From Aphrocallistes beatrix (taxonomy: Eukaryota; Porifera; Hexactinellida; Sceptrulophora; Aphrocallistidae): a stretch of DNA of 64,000 bases. The stretch is taken from positions 5,394,001-5,458,000 of the forward strand of contig OY725490.1 in NCBI GenBank assembly GCA_963281255.1, read 5' to 3'. Position numbers and translations under genes: made by a program. Below, piece after piece: positions 10,293-22,319 of this stretch (positions are counted from its first letter, which is position 1; each line of letters begins with the position of its first letter). The notes below the pieces were generated by a model. The model was not told the origin of the DNA, did not search any database, and saw nothing but the letters and a program-made list of their open reading frames with translations.

Positions 10293-11376
10293 TTCTTACT
10301 ATTAAACTCGATTAATGTATGATATATAGTTATATCTCTGTAACAAATTGATTGAAGGTACTATCAGGCATAGTAAGCTGATTTTTAGCATGTTAGAGTC
10401 TTCTGGCTATGGTTCCACTATCTTCTGACCTCAGATGAATATGTCGACTCATCATGAAATTATGACATCAATGTCAACTATTTTATTAATAAACATTTCA
10501 GTTTTTCGATCTATAACTCAGCCATTTTAGGTGATCTAAGGCTGAATTTATAATAGAATGTGTATAGTAACATATATATAATATGATACAACTCTCATCA
10601 AAACATAATGACTCATCACTCTGTTATGACGTCATCATATACATACCGCTTTGCGTCTGGCGGACACTTGGTTCACATTCATTAATTGTAAGGTAAATAA
10701 CATTTCTAAATACTTGTACATCTGACTCACTTTTATAATCTGTATCACTCGAAAATCGCAAATTTTTAAAAATAATACACCAAAAATTTACGTTTGACTA
10801 ATTTGATGATTTTTCGAGTGATATCGATTATAAAAGTAAGCCAAGAAGTATTTAGAAATGTTATCGACCTTATATTTGACAATGTGAGCCAAGGTACCCA
10901 AAGGGCACTTCTGGTAGACAGAGGCGTAGTTAGTATCTTTTAAGGGTGCGGCTAAATTGCGGCACAATATTTCCGATTGCGGCCTGCATTGTTCGGGGAC
11001 GTGCCGTCCTTCAGCTGCGGCATTGCCCAGCAGCATTTCTTTGCGGAATTTCCTGACGGCATTACCCTGTAGCTTTTATTAAATATATAACATATGTAAT
11101 TATACTTCTTTAATCGACTCGAGTCCGCAAATATTCTTAATTTTATTATATCCATACTGTATTGTAATCAGTCCCCAATAGTATGGGCCTGGAGTATTGC
11201 TAAATGTTTACCTGCGGCAATGCCGCGGGGCCTTGACAAAAAATCGATTGGGCCTGTCATGCGGCAGGAATTTTTAGTGTGCGTCCTTGACCCCATATAC
11301 CGCACCCTGGCTATGCCTCTGCTGGTAGACACAACGTGCTAGCAGCCGCGCAGTGCAAGCAAGCGAAGCGTGCTTG
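10293..11376 (+). mobile_element. HPE copy carrying a nested hAT MITE
   Basis: Starts TTCTTACTATTAAACTCG (first bases decayed) and ends in GTGCTTG before TATATA. Core divergence is higher than in the 59-61 kb copies, including internal deletions of the GC block. It is split at 10918/11322 by the hAT MITE. Confidence 0.75.
10919..11321. mobile_element. hAT-type MITE with 8-bp target duplication
   Basis: 403 bp. Ends CAGAGGCGTAG and CTATGCCTCTG, flanked by identical octamers CTGGTAGA (10911-10918 and 11322-11329). GC-richer than its surroundings, with GCGGC-rich ends and no ORF. An 8-bp duplication with CAG...CTG ends is diagnostic of hAT. Confidence 0.88.
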
Positions 11377-11664
11377 TATATATTGTCTCATCCAGAGAAG
11401 GTGGAAGCACATTTCCGTTCTGTAAGTGGGAGAATTTTCTCATTTTTTTCTGCCTTGAATCACCATGGCATAGTATCATAATTCACATTATAACCTTTAT
11501 AAATTCAAATGATCTGTCATCTCTAATTGAATCCGTTAACCGTACGTTACATAATTTGAATAAGTTTTTACTTAGTATCATATAGTAATAGAATATTAGA
11601 AGTACAGATCGGATTACAAGTGCCCAAACAGCTTTAAATCTGAACACGATTTGTGGACATTTTA

Positions 11665-11969
11665 AGTGATAGAAGTTGAAATTTTAATAGAATGTGTATA
11701 CGTATTAATATATCTCACAAATGATACAACTATAATCCCAAAAATGATGACTCATCACTATGTTATGACGTCATCATTACGCTTCAAAAATTTTAAAAAT
11801 TGACAAATTTTCTGATATTTCAGATATCGATTATAACAGTAGGACATACTTATTTAGAGAAATTTTCTCCTTTATAATTAATCATTGTAACCCTAAGCGC
11901 CCACCTCGCCCCTCCGTCTGACACAAAGTGTCCGCCAGCCCCACAGCACAAGTAAGCGAAGCGCGCTTG
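11665..11969 (+). mobile_element. HPE 3' half
   Basis: Begins in the 'ttgaaattttaatagaat' block and ends GCGCGCTTG with T following. It is joined through a (TA)n tract to an HPE start in the opposite orientation (next entry). Confidence 0.75.
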
Positions 11970-12012
11970 TATATATATAAACATTAATCGAGTTTTAATT
12001 TTATAAAGGATG
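11970..12012 (-). mobile_element. HPE 5' terminus in inverted orientation, abutting an HPE 3' end
   Basis: A TATATATA tract, then 'cattaatcgagttttaat', then 'aaagga', the complement of a decayed TCCTTAC start. The same geometry occurs at 40083-41575. Confidence 0.6.
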
Positions 12013-12014
12013 TA

Positions 12015-12492
12015 CACTACCCGGACAAAAGTATTTGCACACTTCATTATCTCAAGTGCATTTAATACTGAAATGGGTCTATTCATGAAGATTAAAACTC
12101 CAAAACGGTAAGTGATAACTAACCGGGTTTCAAATTCGAAATCTTCGCATTCGAATTAGTTATTGCAGGAAATTTCTAACCAATTATTAATTCCCAATGT
12201 TTTCTGAAATTATCAATCACTGCCACCTTGTGCCACATATGTCCCTTTTTATCACTATACATGACGGTGTGTACTACCTCTTGTGTCACAGGTTGATAAT
12301 TTTACTCATTGGGTTGAGCAATTTATTAGAAATCTTCAACTAACACTAGTTCGAGTGTGAAGATTTGGAATCTTAAATCAGACTCTTAATAGCTCTTAGT
12401 GTTTGAATACTTTTCCCTTCATGAAAAGAGCCAATTTGGTACTATTTGTATGGGGAATAATATAGTATACAAATACTTTTGTCCGGTTAGTG
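12015..12492. mobile_element. Tc1-like fold-back MITE, complete
   Basis: Ends CACTACCCGGACAAAAGTATT and, inverted, CACTAACCGGACAAAAGTATT with TA on both sides. The arms match the 6762 copy but have diverged. No coding sequence. Confidence 0.78.
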
Positions 12493-12561
12493 TATATGAT
12501 AGATTTTAGCTCCTTTTTAAAATGAAGTAGACATATATACTACATGCTGAGCTATTCAATA

Positions 12562-13518
12562 TCCTTACTATTAAAACTCGATTAATGTTTGTTTGTTTGT
12601 ATATACAGTCGAACCTGCTATAACGGCCACTCTATATAACGGTCACCTGTCTATAGCGGTCACCAATGAACAGTCCCGTCCGAAATTCCATAATATTGAA
12701 CCCGTGTATAGCGATCACCTGCTCAACGCGGCCAGCGGCCACCCGTTTGCAGTCCCTTACTGACCCTAAAACTGTCTATACCGGCCACTACCTGTCTATA
12801 ACGACCATCACCTTTTTCACTATTTTATGTGTTTATGACAGGACCTGTTACGAATGATAAACAAGTTTCATGTAATTACTTCAAGTAATGGATTTCTAAA
12901 AGCTTGATATTTATTGCACTACGTTGATACCTTTGGGGATTAAAACAATCACCTGTATATAACGGCCACCTGTCCAATTTTGTCCAGTCCCTTGGGTGGC
13001 CGTTATATACAGATTCCATTGTATATATATCTGTAGCGAATTGATTGAAGAAACTGCTAGCCACAGAAAGCTGATTTTTGGCATGTGGGAGTATTTTGGC
13101 TATGGCTCCACGAAGTTCTGAGCTCAGAGCAAAATGTCGACTCATCATGGAATTATGACGTCATTGTCACATTTTTCAAAGTTAAGCAATACAGTTATTC
13201 GAGCATAACTCAGCCATTATAGGAGATAGAAGGCTGAAATTTTAATAGAATCTGTATACTTACATAGCTCACATGCGATGCAACTATCATAAAAAAGATG
13301 ACTCATCACTTTGTTATAACGTCATCATTACTCATCAAAATTTTAAAAATTGATAAATTTGTTGATTTTTCGTGCGATATAGATTATAACAGTAGGACAG
13401 ACGTATTTAGAGATGTTATCACCCTTATAATTAATCAATGGTCACCACAGGTGCCCAAAGGGCGCCTCCTGCGGACACAAAGTGTCCGCCAGCAGCACAA
13501 TCAAGCGAAGCGCGCTTG
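12562..13518 (+). mobile_element. HPE copy, full length, with nested MITE
   Basis: Preceded by A; starts TCCTTACTATTAAAACTC; ends GCGCGCTTG followed by T. The (TA)n tract holds a pogo-like MITE (12606-13021). The core has TGACGTCA once intact, and a decayed second site (TAACGTCA). Confidence 0.85.
12606..13021. mobile_element. pogo-like MITE, 'ATAACGGCCAC' type
   Basis: Starts CAGTCGAACCTGCTATAACGG and ends in the complementary form (ttatatacagattccattg), with TA duplications inside the HPE TATA tract. The body repeats CTGTCTATAACGGCCAC-like units. The same family recurs inverted at 41053-41557. Confidence 0.78.
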
Positions 13519-13555
13519 TATCATTCAAGTGACCAGAAAAATTTATGGAATCGAC

Positions 13556-13688
13556 CAGGGGCGGTCCCATGCGGGAGGCATCCGGAGCATTTGCTCCGAG
13601 TTTGATTTTGCAGCCCTGGATTTCATTCGACCACCTAAGCCAAATCATAATAATCCCTGGATTTTTCTTTGGCCTCGCCTCGCCCCTG
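13556..13688. mobile_element. possible short CAGGGGCG-ended MITE
   Basis: CAGGGGCGG at the left and CGAGGCGAGGCCAAAG...CAGGGGCG on the opposite strand at the right form short inverted ends. No matching target duplication is evident, so the call is tentative. Confidence 0.3.
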
Positions 13689-13862
13689 GGATGAAAATTC
13701 CTGTGACAACCCCTTGTTTTTTGAACTGTCAAATATATTTAATCTGACATAATATTATGTGAGTGAATGAGAAATAATTAAAACGAAAAATTAATGAAAT
13801 ACTGTTAACGTTATAATATCCAATTGTCCTGACTGAAGCTACACATTTCCTTTTGGTAGGGT

Positions 13863-14146
13863 CATAGGCGTCGTAACCCACCCGGTTACCCGGCAATGGC
13901 CGGGCGGCCCAGAGTGAATGCCGGGTACTACCCGGCAGGCCGGGTCCTACCCGGTAAAAAGCTTAGTGCTATTATGTCCTGGTAATTGACTTACTAATTC
14001 ATCATGTAGATCAAGGGTTCACGGCCCATTTGGCTGACGGTGACGCTAGATCAGCTGAAGACACGGCCCGATTAACTGACTGAACGGCCCTGGATTATTG
14101 TGGCCTGGCAGTCCAAGGGTAGGAAATAAATTTTATGACGCCTATG
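13863..14146. mobile_element. hAT-type MITE with 8-bp target duplication
   Basis: 284 bp. Ends CATAGGCGTCGTAA and TTATGACGCCTATG, flanked by GGTAGGGT at 13855-13862 and 14147-14154. The left third is rich in CCCGG/CCGGG repeats. No ORF. Confidence 0.85.
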
Positions 14147-14154
14147 GGTAGGGT

Positions 14155-15288
14155 TTACTTTTTAAAAACAAATTCCTGATTTCTGTTTAGGGCATACTCC
14201 ATTTCACCTAGATCAACTTTGGAACTTTGAGAAGGGAGAGCGGCCACTCCAAGTTGAAACTTGGGGAACCCTATAAAATTTGAATTTTTGTTGTGTTCAT
14301 ATCCCGCGATCGATGGAATAATTTTCACACTTTCTTGAATAATTAATCACCTTTGTATTTAAATGATCGAAATGGCTGGAAAAAGTAAGGAATAAAATGT
14401 AGATCATTTTCAATTTAGCCCATGGATAAATTTAGTTGAGCTCTGGTTTAAAAGTTAGCATTAATGGGTCAATTTTGAAGTTTCAAAATAGCCTTGTTTT
14501 GGTCAATGCCTGTTAAGCTTTCTTAATTATCCCTAATACCCTCATAAGCCCCGAAGGTGACTTTTAGGTTGTTCAAAACATCACTGGAATTACCACCCTA
14601 CAAGGGAAGCATAACTCAGCGAGTTTTCGCACTATATTGATTATCATGACGGAAATCGATGCATAATCAACATATAATTGATCTAGGTATTTTTTGCGAG
14701 TTATTGTGTTTTAAAGTTAATGCTCCACATAAAATGAGGTCTCTAACTTTACTGCACCATAACTAGCAAAACCTCGTATCTCAATTCTGAGACATTGTGC
14801 ATTGATTCCTACTAAAAGATCAAAATATTATAAAAACTCACTAAAAACATTTATTGGTTGCACCCCCTGTTTATTATTATTTACCAATATTGACTCCTTT
14901 GGGGGTGTATCGCAGTTTGCTCTGTGATGCAGCCTCCCACTCCCTGAGACCCTGCCCCTAGATACAATATACAAGGTATTATCCATTTCGCCTCTCATGT
15001 TTTTAGGGATCTGGGTTGTGCGTTAATAGGCTTCTGCAGTTTGCCGCTATTATAGAAATTGGTAATAAGAAAATATCCTTAGTGTATTCATCTATTTGCA
15101 AACTGCTTTTTTCCGAACAACAAAAATATAATGAACCATTTAAATTGGTCAAAAGTTGTCCAATTGAAACAAGACCGACCAATGGCTATGGCCACGCTTT
15201 ATATGCTATATTACAGCTAGTTATTACATATATCTAATTGTGTATTACCCATCAACAATAGAGTTTAGTTAACCGACTATAATATATA
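14155..15288. other. gene-free stretch
   Basis: No frame with recognisable motifs. An open frame at 15016-15237 has no domain signature and unremarkable composition; I do not call it. Confidence 0.5.
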
Positions 15289-15763
15289 CACCAACCGGAC
15301 AAAAGTATTTGAACATTACATTTTTTCCATACAAGTAGTACTAAATTGGATATGCTATTAAAAACATTACTTGCAAATTCTAAGAGCTACTGAAAGTCTG
15401 ATTTCAGATTCGAAATTACACATTCGAATTGGTAATAGTTGGACATATCTAATAAATTATTCAAATCATTGAATAATCTTAACAGCCTGAGCCATCATAG
15501 GTAATTCATTGCCATCATGTATAGTGGTTAAAATGAGCGTATGTGGCATAAAGTGGCACTGATTGATTATTACCAAAGTTTGGAATGAATGAATGATTAG
15601 AAAAATTCAAATGTGACTAATTCGAATGCATATTATTCGAATCTTGAATCTGATTAGCTGTATCCCATACTGTTTAGAAATAATAATCTTCATGAATAGA
15701 CCCATTTTAGTACAATTTACATGTGAAATAATAAAGTGTTCAAATACTTTTGTCTCTTTGGTG
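15289..15763. mobile_element. Tc1-like fold-back MITE, complete
   Basis: CACCAACCGGACAAAAGTATT at the left and CACCAAAGAGACAAAAGTATT inverted at the right, flanked by TA. Third complete member of the fold-back family in the first 16 kb. Confidence 0.78.
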
Positions 15764-15956
15764 TATAGTGGCAACCTCTGAAACACCCGACTTTGGTATT
15801 GAAGCCATTTTAATATTTTATCCGTTTTTTTTAGTGTCTGATTTATATCGTCGTGATATATGCAAAATTGCATTAATAATCGAGAAAATGAACATATTTG
15901 CAACCAGAACAATTATTTTAGAATAATACCCATTTTGCTAAACAATTTCTTAGTGA

Positions 15957-16085
15957 CAAGCGCGCTTCGCTTGCTTGCGCTGCGCGGCTGGTGGATACTT
16001 TGTGTCCGCCAGAGGCGCCCTCTGGGCGTCTGGGTCACATTAATTAATTATAACGGAAATAACATCGCTAAATACGTAAGCCTTA
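15957..16085 (-). mobile_element. HPE 3' end fragment
   Basis: GC-hairpin terminus and the 'taattataacggaaataacat' block only. Truncated at about 16085 where the transposase remnant begins. Confidence 0.7.
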
Positions 16086-16159
16086 TTTCTCTCGAGGTTA
16101 GTATTTGAAAGAATTAATCCATGTCTCGCCTCTTCGCCTGTTACTGAAGACGAAGCTTT

Positions 16160-16884
16160 AGTGACCATCCTGGAATTTCCATAAGAGTACACACAGTATT
16201 AAGTATTATTTCTTTTGAGAAGTGTTTTGTAAAAGGCGGTTCTGTGATAAGAGATGTTTCCCAATCAATCATATTCACGTATGTTTCAGCAGTGAACCTT
16301 AATTATGGAATTTCAAATGGCCGAATTTCTATCTGTCCAAATGATGAATTGTTGGTGCGAATATCTAAAATAGTTTCACTGCCTTTTGTCTAATTTGCAC
16401 ATCACTGTCTGCAAGCATCGATAACAGAATATTTTCTGGATGACAAAAATATGCATTTCTCTGAAAGACATCACAAATTACTTCTTGATCATACTCAGGT
16501 AACTCTCGCCGTAAAGATATTGCATAGAACATGTTTCTAGGTCCATCTGTGCATATTAATAATTCATCAATTGGACAGATAGAAATTCGCCCATTTAACA
16601 TTCCTTCATTAGGATTCACTGCTGGAACATACGTGAATATTATTGTTTGGGAAACATCACATATCACAGAACCGCCTTTTACAAAACACTTCTCAAAAGA
16701 ATTGCTGCTAATATTGTGTGTAACTCCTATGGAATTTCCAGGATATCCATTCCATACACAAGCTGTTGAAAGAACTATTCAATTGGGAACTAAAGCTTCG
16801 TCTTCAGTAACAGGGGAAGAGGTGAGAAATGGATTAATTCTTCCAACAATAACCTCGAGAGAAATAATGTCTGTTTTTGAGTAA
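16160..16884. pseudogene. rearranged copy of the 57-60 kb transposase-like gene
   Basis: Two coding pieces on opposite strands match consecutive parts of the gene at 57784-60712. On the - strand (about 16545-16365): DGPRNMFYAIS, VFQRNAYFCHPENILLSML, IRQKAV. On the + strand (about 16720-16884): PFHTQAVERTIQLGTKAS, then EEVRNGLI and TSRE. In the other copy these follow one another on a single strand. Here they are separated by an inverted repeat (arms about 16172-16357 and 16552-16741), so an inverted duplication has flipped the middle. The protein is not expressible as it stands. Family membership is by motif comparison within this window. Confidence 0.75.
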
Positions 16885-17423
16885 AAAAATGACTATACAA
16901 TGTGAAATTATTGAATCTTGCTCTATTCGACAATTGATCAAAAACAGTGTATCTTTTAAGGATTGTAAAAAAATTTTTTGTTCTTTTTTAGGATTAAAAA
17001 AAATAATCCCCGGAATAAAAAAAATATATTATATTGGGATTTTTATTAATATAAATTCAAAAATTTGAAACGTTATTGTACACGAAACCATCTGAAACTC
17101 CCAATATTGGCTAGGAATGTAAAATTTATCATACTTCGAACACAATCATGTAATAATACTCTAATATAAAATATCCAACCATTTCTTAGTCATATATAAA
17201 AAATTTATATTATAATCTAAATTCTAGAAAAAAAGTATATCAGAAATAAAAAACTTTTAGAAGTAAGAAAAAATTGCTTAAAAGATAGCCTGATCAAAAA
17301 GCTTGTGTTTTACTTTTTAAAATTTTGGGAAAGAAAGGGTGGTGATATAATAAGGGTATGATAGAAACCCGAAAAAAATATCTGTATAACTTTAGTATCT
17401 TAGGGGATAGAGTTTTATATACT
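16885..17423. other. A/T-rich spacer
   Basis: Very AT-rich with long A runs (about 16960-17060). No gene seen. Confidence 0.5.
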
Positions 17424-17500
17424 ACAAGCGCGCTTCGCTTGCTTGCGCTCGCGGCTTGCAGACACTGCGTGTCTGCAGATTTACCCAGTGGGCGCTTGGG
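17424..17500 (-). mobile_element. HPE-like GC-hairpin end, variant
   Basis: CAAGCGCGCTTCGCTTGC then GCAGACACTGCGTGTCTGC, a hairpin whose bases differ from the usual GGCGGACAC form but keep the pairing. Core absent. The compensating changes suggest the fold, not the bases, is what is conserved. Confidence 0.65.
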
Positions 17501-17686
17501 GATATTAGAGAAACAATATGTCACTTTCTTGTTTTATACCAAGTACGCTGGATTGTCATTTGTCTACGGTTACATTAATGAAATCAGAACTGTAGCAGAA
17601 ATTTTATTTCGTAATAAATATAATTTACTTCGTAATAAGTCAACTAATCCTGAATAAGCTCAATTTGAATCACAAAGTTGACATTG

Positions 17687-18033
17687 CTAAAGATTATTAT
17701 ACTTAAATAATCAATTCCAGTCCATGTCGTTAAAAGTTTTTTATGATCGAATTGATTGATTGTAGCATATAACACACTTTAATTGCTGTTAACAATAAAA
17801 TTATAGACTCAAAATAGCAGTGTTCAATCATTTATATGAAATAGAATCGTGTGAATGACATTTTAAAAGGCTGATAATTGATTGGTTCTCACATAAACCA
17901 ATGAATTTCAATCACAAATAGTTCTTTTGATAGTATGCATAAGTCACTACTATTTTATTCCAATGTATTTGCATTATAAAATAATCAAATTTGATTGGTC
18001 AGCACATTTTGTCACCTATCTCGGCGAGGTGTA
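17687..18033 (+). repeat. dispersed repeat, copy 2 (about 345 bp)
   Basis: Direct-repeat partner of 3446-3790. It ends where the long inverted repeat of the next element starts. Confidence 0.8.
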
Positions 18034-18818
18034 AACATTTCGCTTAGATCTTAGAACTTAATCCTAGATTCATCATTTGACACCTACATGCCAATTTTCG
18101 TATCTCTACGACTTGCCAATTCTTCAATCAATTCGGACAAACAAACAAACAAACAAACAAACAAACAAAAAAACAGAAAAAAAATCCTAGAGTTTTAATA
18201 TATAAGATTCGACAGCAAACTGGCGACTTACTACTGCCAATTAATATATGTAAATGGGGTAAGTAAGAGGATTTTGACAATTCGGACGATTTAAAGTCAA
18301 TTGTGTAAAAGTGACACATCAAAACTGTAGAACCGCAAGAGTCAAATCAATTTTATTATCGGATCCAAATCTCTTATATTCTTCGAAAGGTGTAAAGGCA
18401 ACTTTCCCTTATAGTCAGGTCAAAATAGGAAGCAAATTATCCTAACCCCAAATAATTGCAAGAAATTGTTTTATTGCATTTTTCCGTAGTATCATGTCTT
18501 AAGAGTGACATACTAAAAGTTTACCGAAATCGGACTATCCGAAAGTGGATTAGTACGACCCGAAATATTTTCTGATCCTCCCTAGCAACGGCCTGGAATG
18601 TGAAAATTCCGATCTCCAAATTTGGTAGAAACCATATCGAGTGACCCCTTGTTTTTCTCGGCTATACTTGCTGAGTACGAATTTCTTAATATAAATAGTC
18701 TAAATGTTAGTTTTAAATATTATTACTTACGGCTGGTGGCATAAATGTATTATTAATGAAAAAACAAACAAATAAAATTTAAAATTTGATTCCCATCTCA
18801 ACTGGGTCTTGGATTGCC

Positions 18819-19330
18819 TCAGAAAACACTAACACAGCTTTGTAAGACGGAATCCTCTTTCATCAACCAGTGTAGAGTAGACTTCTCACACCGAGCGAAT
18901 GCATGTAGAAAAGGCAGGCTGTCATAGATGTCGTTCTCAAACGCCTGATTTATAACCTTTATGTCATACAATACGGTTGGTTTCCCTTTATCCGAGTAGA
19001 AGTATATCTTTGTACTGTTGTTAATTTCGTGATACCTGAAAGACAGCCACTTACAGCCTCTGCCACGAAATTTCACTCTCTGAGGAGCTCCTTCCAGGTG
19101 ATGTTGTGGAAGGGCATGACTGATTATATGGAGGTTACGGATGGGGATGGGACTGTCAAGATAACAGCCTAATCCCAGTCATGATGGACGCTAACCCTGC
19201 ATCCGAAGCACTACTGAAAATGATTTATTGTAACTGTTCTACTGGCTGTAGCAGTCTCAGATATAGCTGCAGGAAACAAGGACTAAACAGCTCTCAAGTA
19301 TGCGGACGATGCCAAGAGAACAGCTGCGAC
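18819..19330. pseudogene. cysteine-cluster transposon-associated gene, inverted in the middle
   Basis: On the - strand (19076-18819): YFYSDKGKPTVLYDIKVI, then LPFLHAFARCEKST, resembling an invertebrate protein family that reads HAFxGCDTTS. On the + strand (about 19135-19330): the usual C-terminal part of that family, with LIPVMMDANPASEALL, then CNCSTGCSS, CRKQGLNSSQVCGRCQ. The two parts normally lie in one protein; here they face opposite ways, so the gene is split by an inversion. The first Asp and the CDTTS motif are degenerate. Function of the family is not known to me. Confidence 0.6.
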
Positions 19331-19429
19331 AATGTGAGCGAAAGAATTGCATCAGCCTGGCAGATGATGAAACGGAAGATAAAACTGAAATACGAGCATA
19401 TCTATCAATCTACATTCAACTCCGCTTAA

Positions 19430-19640
19430 GAGGACTACAGGTTAATCGGGCCGACAGCTTAATCAGACCACTTTTGTCAGGACCGGATTATTTATCACAC
19501 ATACATAGAAGCTAATGGAAAATATAGACACGTAGTATATCTATATACATATTTTGAATAGGATTCTCTGCTTAATTGGGCCAAAATATCCTCTCACAGA
19601 TGTGGTCCTATTAAGCGGAGTCGAGTGTATTTAACCCACG
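19430..19640. other. pogo-like MITE end
   Basis: 'tgcttaattgggccaa' and 'gtcctattaagcggagtcga' resemble the CTTAATAGGACC-type MITE seen complete at 59545-59732, but only one side is clear. Confidence 0.4.
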
Positions 19641-20235
19641 CTTGCCACAGGAATGTGTTGCGTCATTTCCGGTTTAAGCCATTTTCAATGGGGAAGCCAT
19701 ATAAGTTTGTGGTTACTACTATAAATAGAAAAATCCCAAGTGCATTCAAGGGTTAATTAACAATCTATCCCATCTAATTTTCCATTTTTAAATATCATAG
19801 GTGTTAAAAGAGTCAAAGTTATGAGTTTTTTCCTATTCAAAATACACTTATGCCACCAGTCTTAAGTAATAATATTTTAAAACTAACATTTAGACTATTT
19901 ATATTAAGAAATTCGTACTCAGCAAGCATAGCCGAGAAAAACAAGGGGTCACTCGATATGGTTTCTACCAAATTTGGAGATCGGAATTCTCACATTCCAG
20001 GCCGTTGCTAGGGAGGATCAGAAAATATTTTCCCAAAATATAGTCAATATATATATCAAATTGCCGGAAATTTGATGCTGAGCACGAATATGACAATAAA
20101 AATGATCTGCAATCATTTGAAAGTTTAAATATCCGGCATGTAGGTGTCAAATGATGAATCTAGGATTAATCGAAAATCTAAGCGAAATTTTCACACTGTA
20201 ACAAAATAGTAAACAATTTTTCCATGTAACAAAAA

Positions 20236-20392
20236 GTACGAAGATCATGATCCTATGTTACGAAGATCATGATCCTAAGGTACGTAGATCATGATCCTAT
20301 GGTACGAAGATCATGATCGTCAAAAGTACGTAGATCATGATCGTCGAAAGTACGAAGATCATGATCGTCGTAAGTACGAAGATCATGATCTT
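20236..20392 (+). repeat. left terminal array of GATCATGATC units
   Basis: Seven units of 21-26 bp, each GTACGAA or GTACGTA followed by GATCATGATC and a short variable tail (CTATG, GTCAAAA). Likely transposase-binding sites of the 20.2-28.3 kb element. Confidence 0.8.
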
Positions 20393-21423
20393 TGAGTATT
20401 TTTATTGTATCCTTATTCATGTTTTGCAATATTATTAATAACATTTCAAGGGTTCATGTGCACTAAACGGCCTGAGAAGACATATAATTATAATTCTCTT
20501 CGCTCTGTAGGCTGGGGAAAGAGCTAATGCGCTTCTGCCTCCCAGTTCTGCGCTAAGATCTAAAATAACCATTGAATACTGTTGTGTTAAATGGCTGTGT
20601 GAAGTCACTAAGGCATAACATTGGGTGTACAATGTTCAGGAGCTCAAAATAGCTGAATATAATTATCTACAATGACAATCAAATATTGTTATGGATTTGA
20701 TAACATCACGGTATGATCACAGGAGTAACTCATTCTAGTACATACCAATACTTATCCAATAGGCCCTAATATTGAGTATTTATTAATTGAAAATTATTGT
20801 TATTCAGTCATACTTAGTGTAATATTGTTTACTAAGAAGTTTTTATCGAAACGACTTTCTACATTGAATATTCGCTAGCAATGCCAAGAATAACCAAATT
20901 GAACGCTTGAAAACACCTCCAAAATGCATTGGAAGTTTCTCCAAAGTACAAGAGAAGGGGTGGGCGCAATGTTTACATGGGACGGCCAATTGAACACTTT
21001 GGGAGCTGAGCCATTTCAAGAGTTTGCCGCCAAGAATAAGGATGATATTTGGCATTCTTTAGTATCTTCTGTAAGTCGTCCAGTAAAAAACAGCGAACCA
21101 CTCTCCAAGCCAGACCAGGACATTATCTATTCTAAGATGCTAGCTCAGTGGTTCCCAACCTTTTCGAACTGTGGACCCTCAAATAGTATATGTATCTCTT
21201 GTGGACCCCTTATTGTTTTTTGAACCAATTTGTCACTTAAAAATACTTTAGTGAACCAGGCAAAAATCCAAATTGTGAACCATTGGTTTACACACAATAT
21301 ACCTACTTAAAACCCCACCTAGAAAAGTTAAAAATACCTACAAGAAAAGTTAAAAATGTCTACAAGAAACTAATAAACTGTCCAAATACAAGAAACCTAT
21401 AAAGTATAAACCTTCCAAAAGAA

Positions 21424-22270
21424 TCAATGTGAAGGTTGCAATTGATGCCTTTCGACCAACTTATCTATAGATGGTTGAATTGTTGTGATTGCTAATCTTA
21501 AATGACTGAATATTTCAAGACTGTTCCGTGCTTTTGTCTTGATCAAAGAAACAGTACTAAAAGTTTTCTCGGCTAAATAGGTGGTACAAAAGGGTAGAAT
21601 AATTGACAAAGCAATGTCATAAAGTTCTGGTGCAACGCTTTTTTCCATGAGTCAGCCAGAACTTAATTACACCATCATGGGTAAAAACATGCTGACCAAC
21701 ATCATCAGATTGTATATCAATGAGGGCCCTTGCCCTCTTTCGATGTATTCCACATCTGACAAATTATCGCTAAATGGATTCATTACCCACGCGTGCTTTG
21801 TTAACTCTTTTAAATCTGAGAAACGTCTCTCAAACTGCACCGCCAATTCATCCAGATGGTGTATTATATCTAGATGTAGAATTTCGTCGATTTTACCACC
21901 ATAATCCATACAAAGCTGTTGAAAGCGTGTGAATGACGTGAAGTCCCAATTGTCAGCTTTCTGTCGCCATAGCCACAGTTTGTTGACGAATCCATCGATT
22001 TTCTTTTTGAATCAAACAAACTTAACGAACTCCCTTGTAACGAGAGGTGTTCAGTCTGTTAAATGATTCGAAAATGTCTGCCAAGTAAGCCAAACAAAAC
22101 CAGAAGTCATCATTATATGTCAATGGTTGCTGATGACATATGAACTCCTCAAGTTCTCTTCGCAGAGCAAACACACGACTTAACACCTTGCCACGAGAGA
22201 GCAGCGACTCTCAGTATGAAACAATAACGTTGCGAATTCAGAATCATTATCATCAAGAAATTTCTTAAAC
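21424..22270 (-). pseudogene. hAT transposase, ZBED5/SCAND3-like C-terminal half
   Basis: Cut-and-paste transposase remnant. Reading from 22270 down: FVWLAYL-like and LWLWRQKADNWDF pieces in several frames, then HHLDELAVQFERRFSDLK and NPFSDNLSDV, then the hAT dimerisation region ILPFCTTYLAEKTFSTVS, KARNSLEI, HLRLAITTIQPSIDKL, ending HQLQPSH. Stops and frameshifts occur at several places above 21910, and the N-terminal zinc finger and first catalytic Asp are missing or unreadable. No function expected. Confidence 0.8.
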
Positions 22271-22319
22271 AATCTGTCTTGTTTGGAACTGGATTTTATG
22301 CTATTGACAGGTTATCTGG

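Larger units (their letters stand above)
18038..20197. mobile_element. element with long, interrupted inverted repeats
   Basis: Outer arms 18038-18105 and 20118-20197 are complementary (cctagattcatcatttgacacc and its complement). Inner arms 18586-18752 and 19845-20015 are also complementary for about 170 bp (aagaaattcgtactcagcaa). The left side between them carries an HPE-like relic, 'ttcttcaatcaattcgg', and an (AAAC)n tract at 18136-18175. The interior holds a broken gene on both strands (next entry). No target duplication was identified. Confidence 0.65.

Noticed and set aside
18128..18322. Small protein with repeated FVCL residues
   Set aside because: It is the reading of an (AAAC)n microsatellite on the - strand.
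20236..20392. CRISPR-like array of repeats with variable spacers
   Set aside because: The spacers are 3-8 nt, the unit is a palindrome, the genome is eukaryotic, and the mirror array at 28.3 kb shows it is a transposon terminal array.
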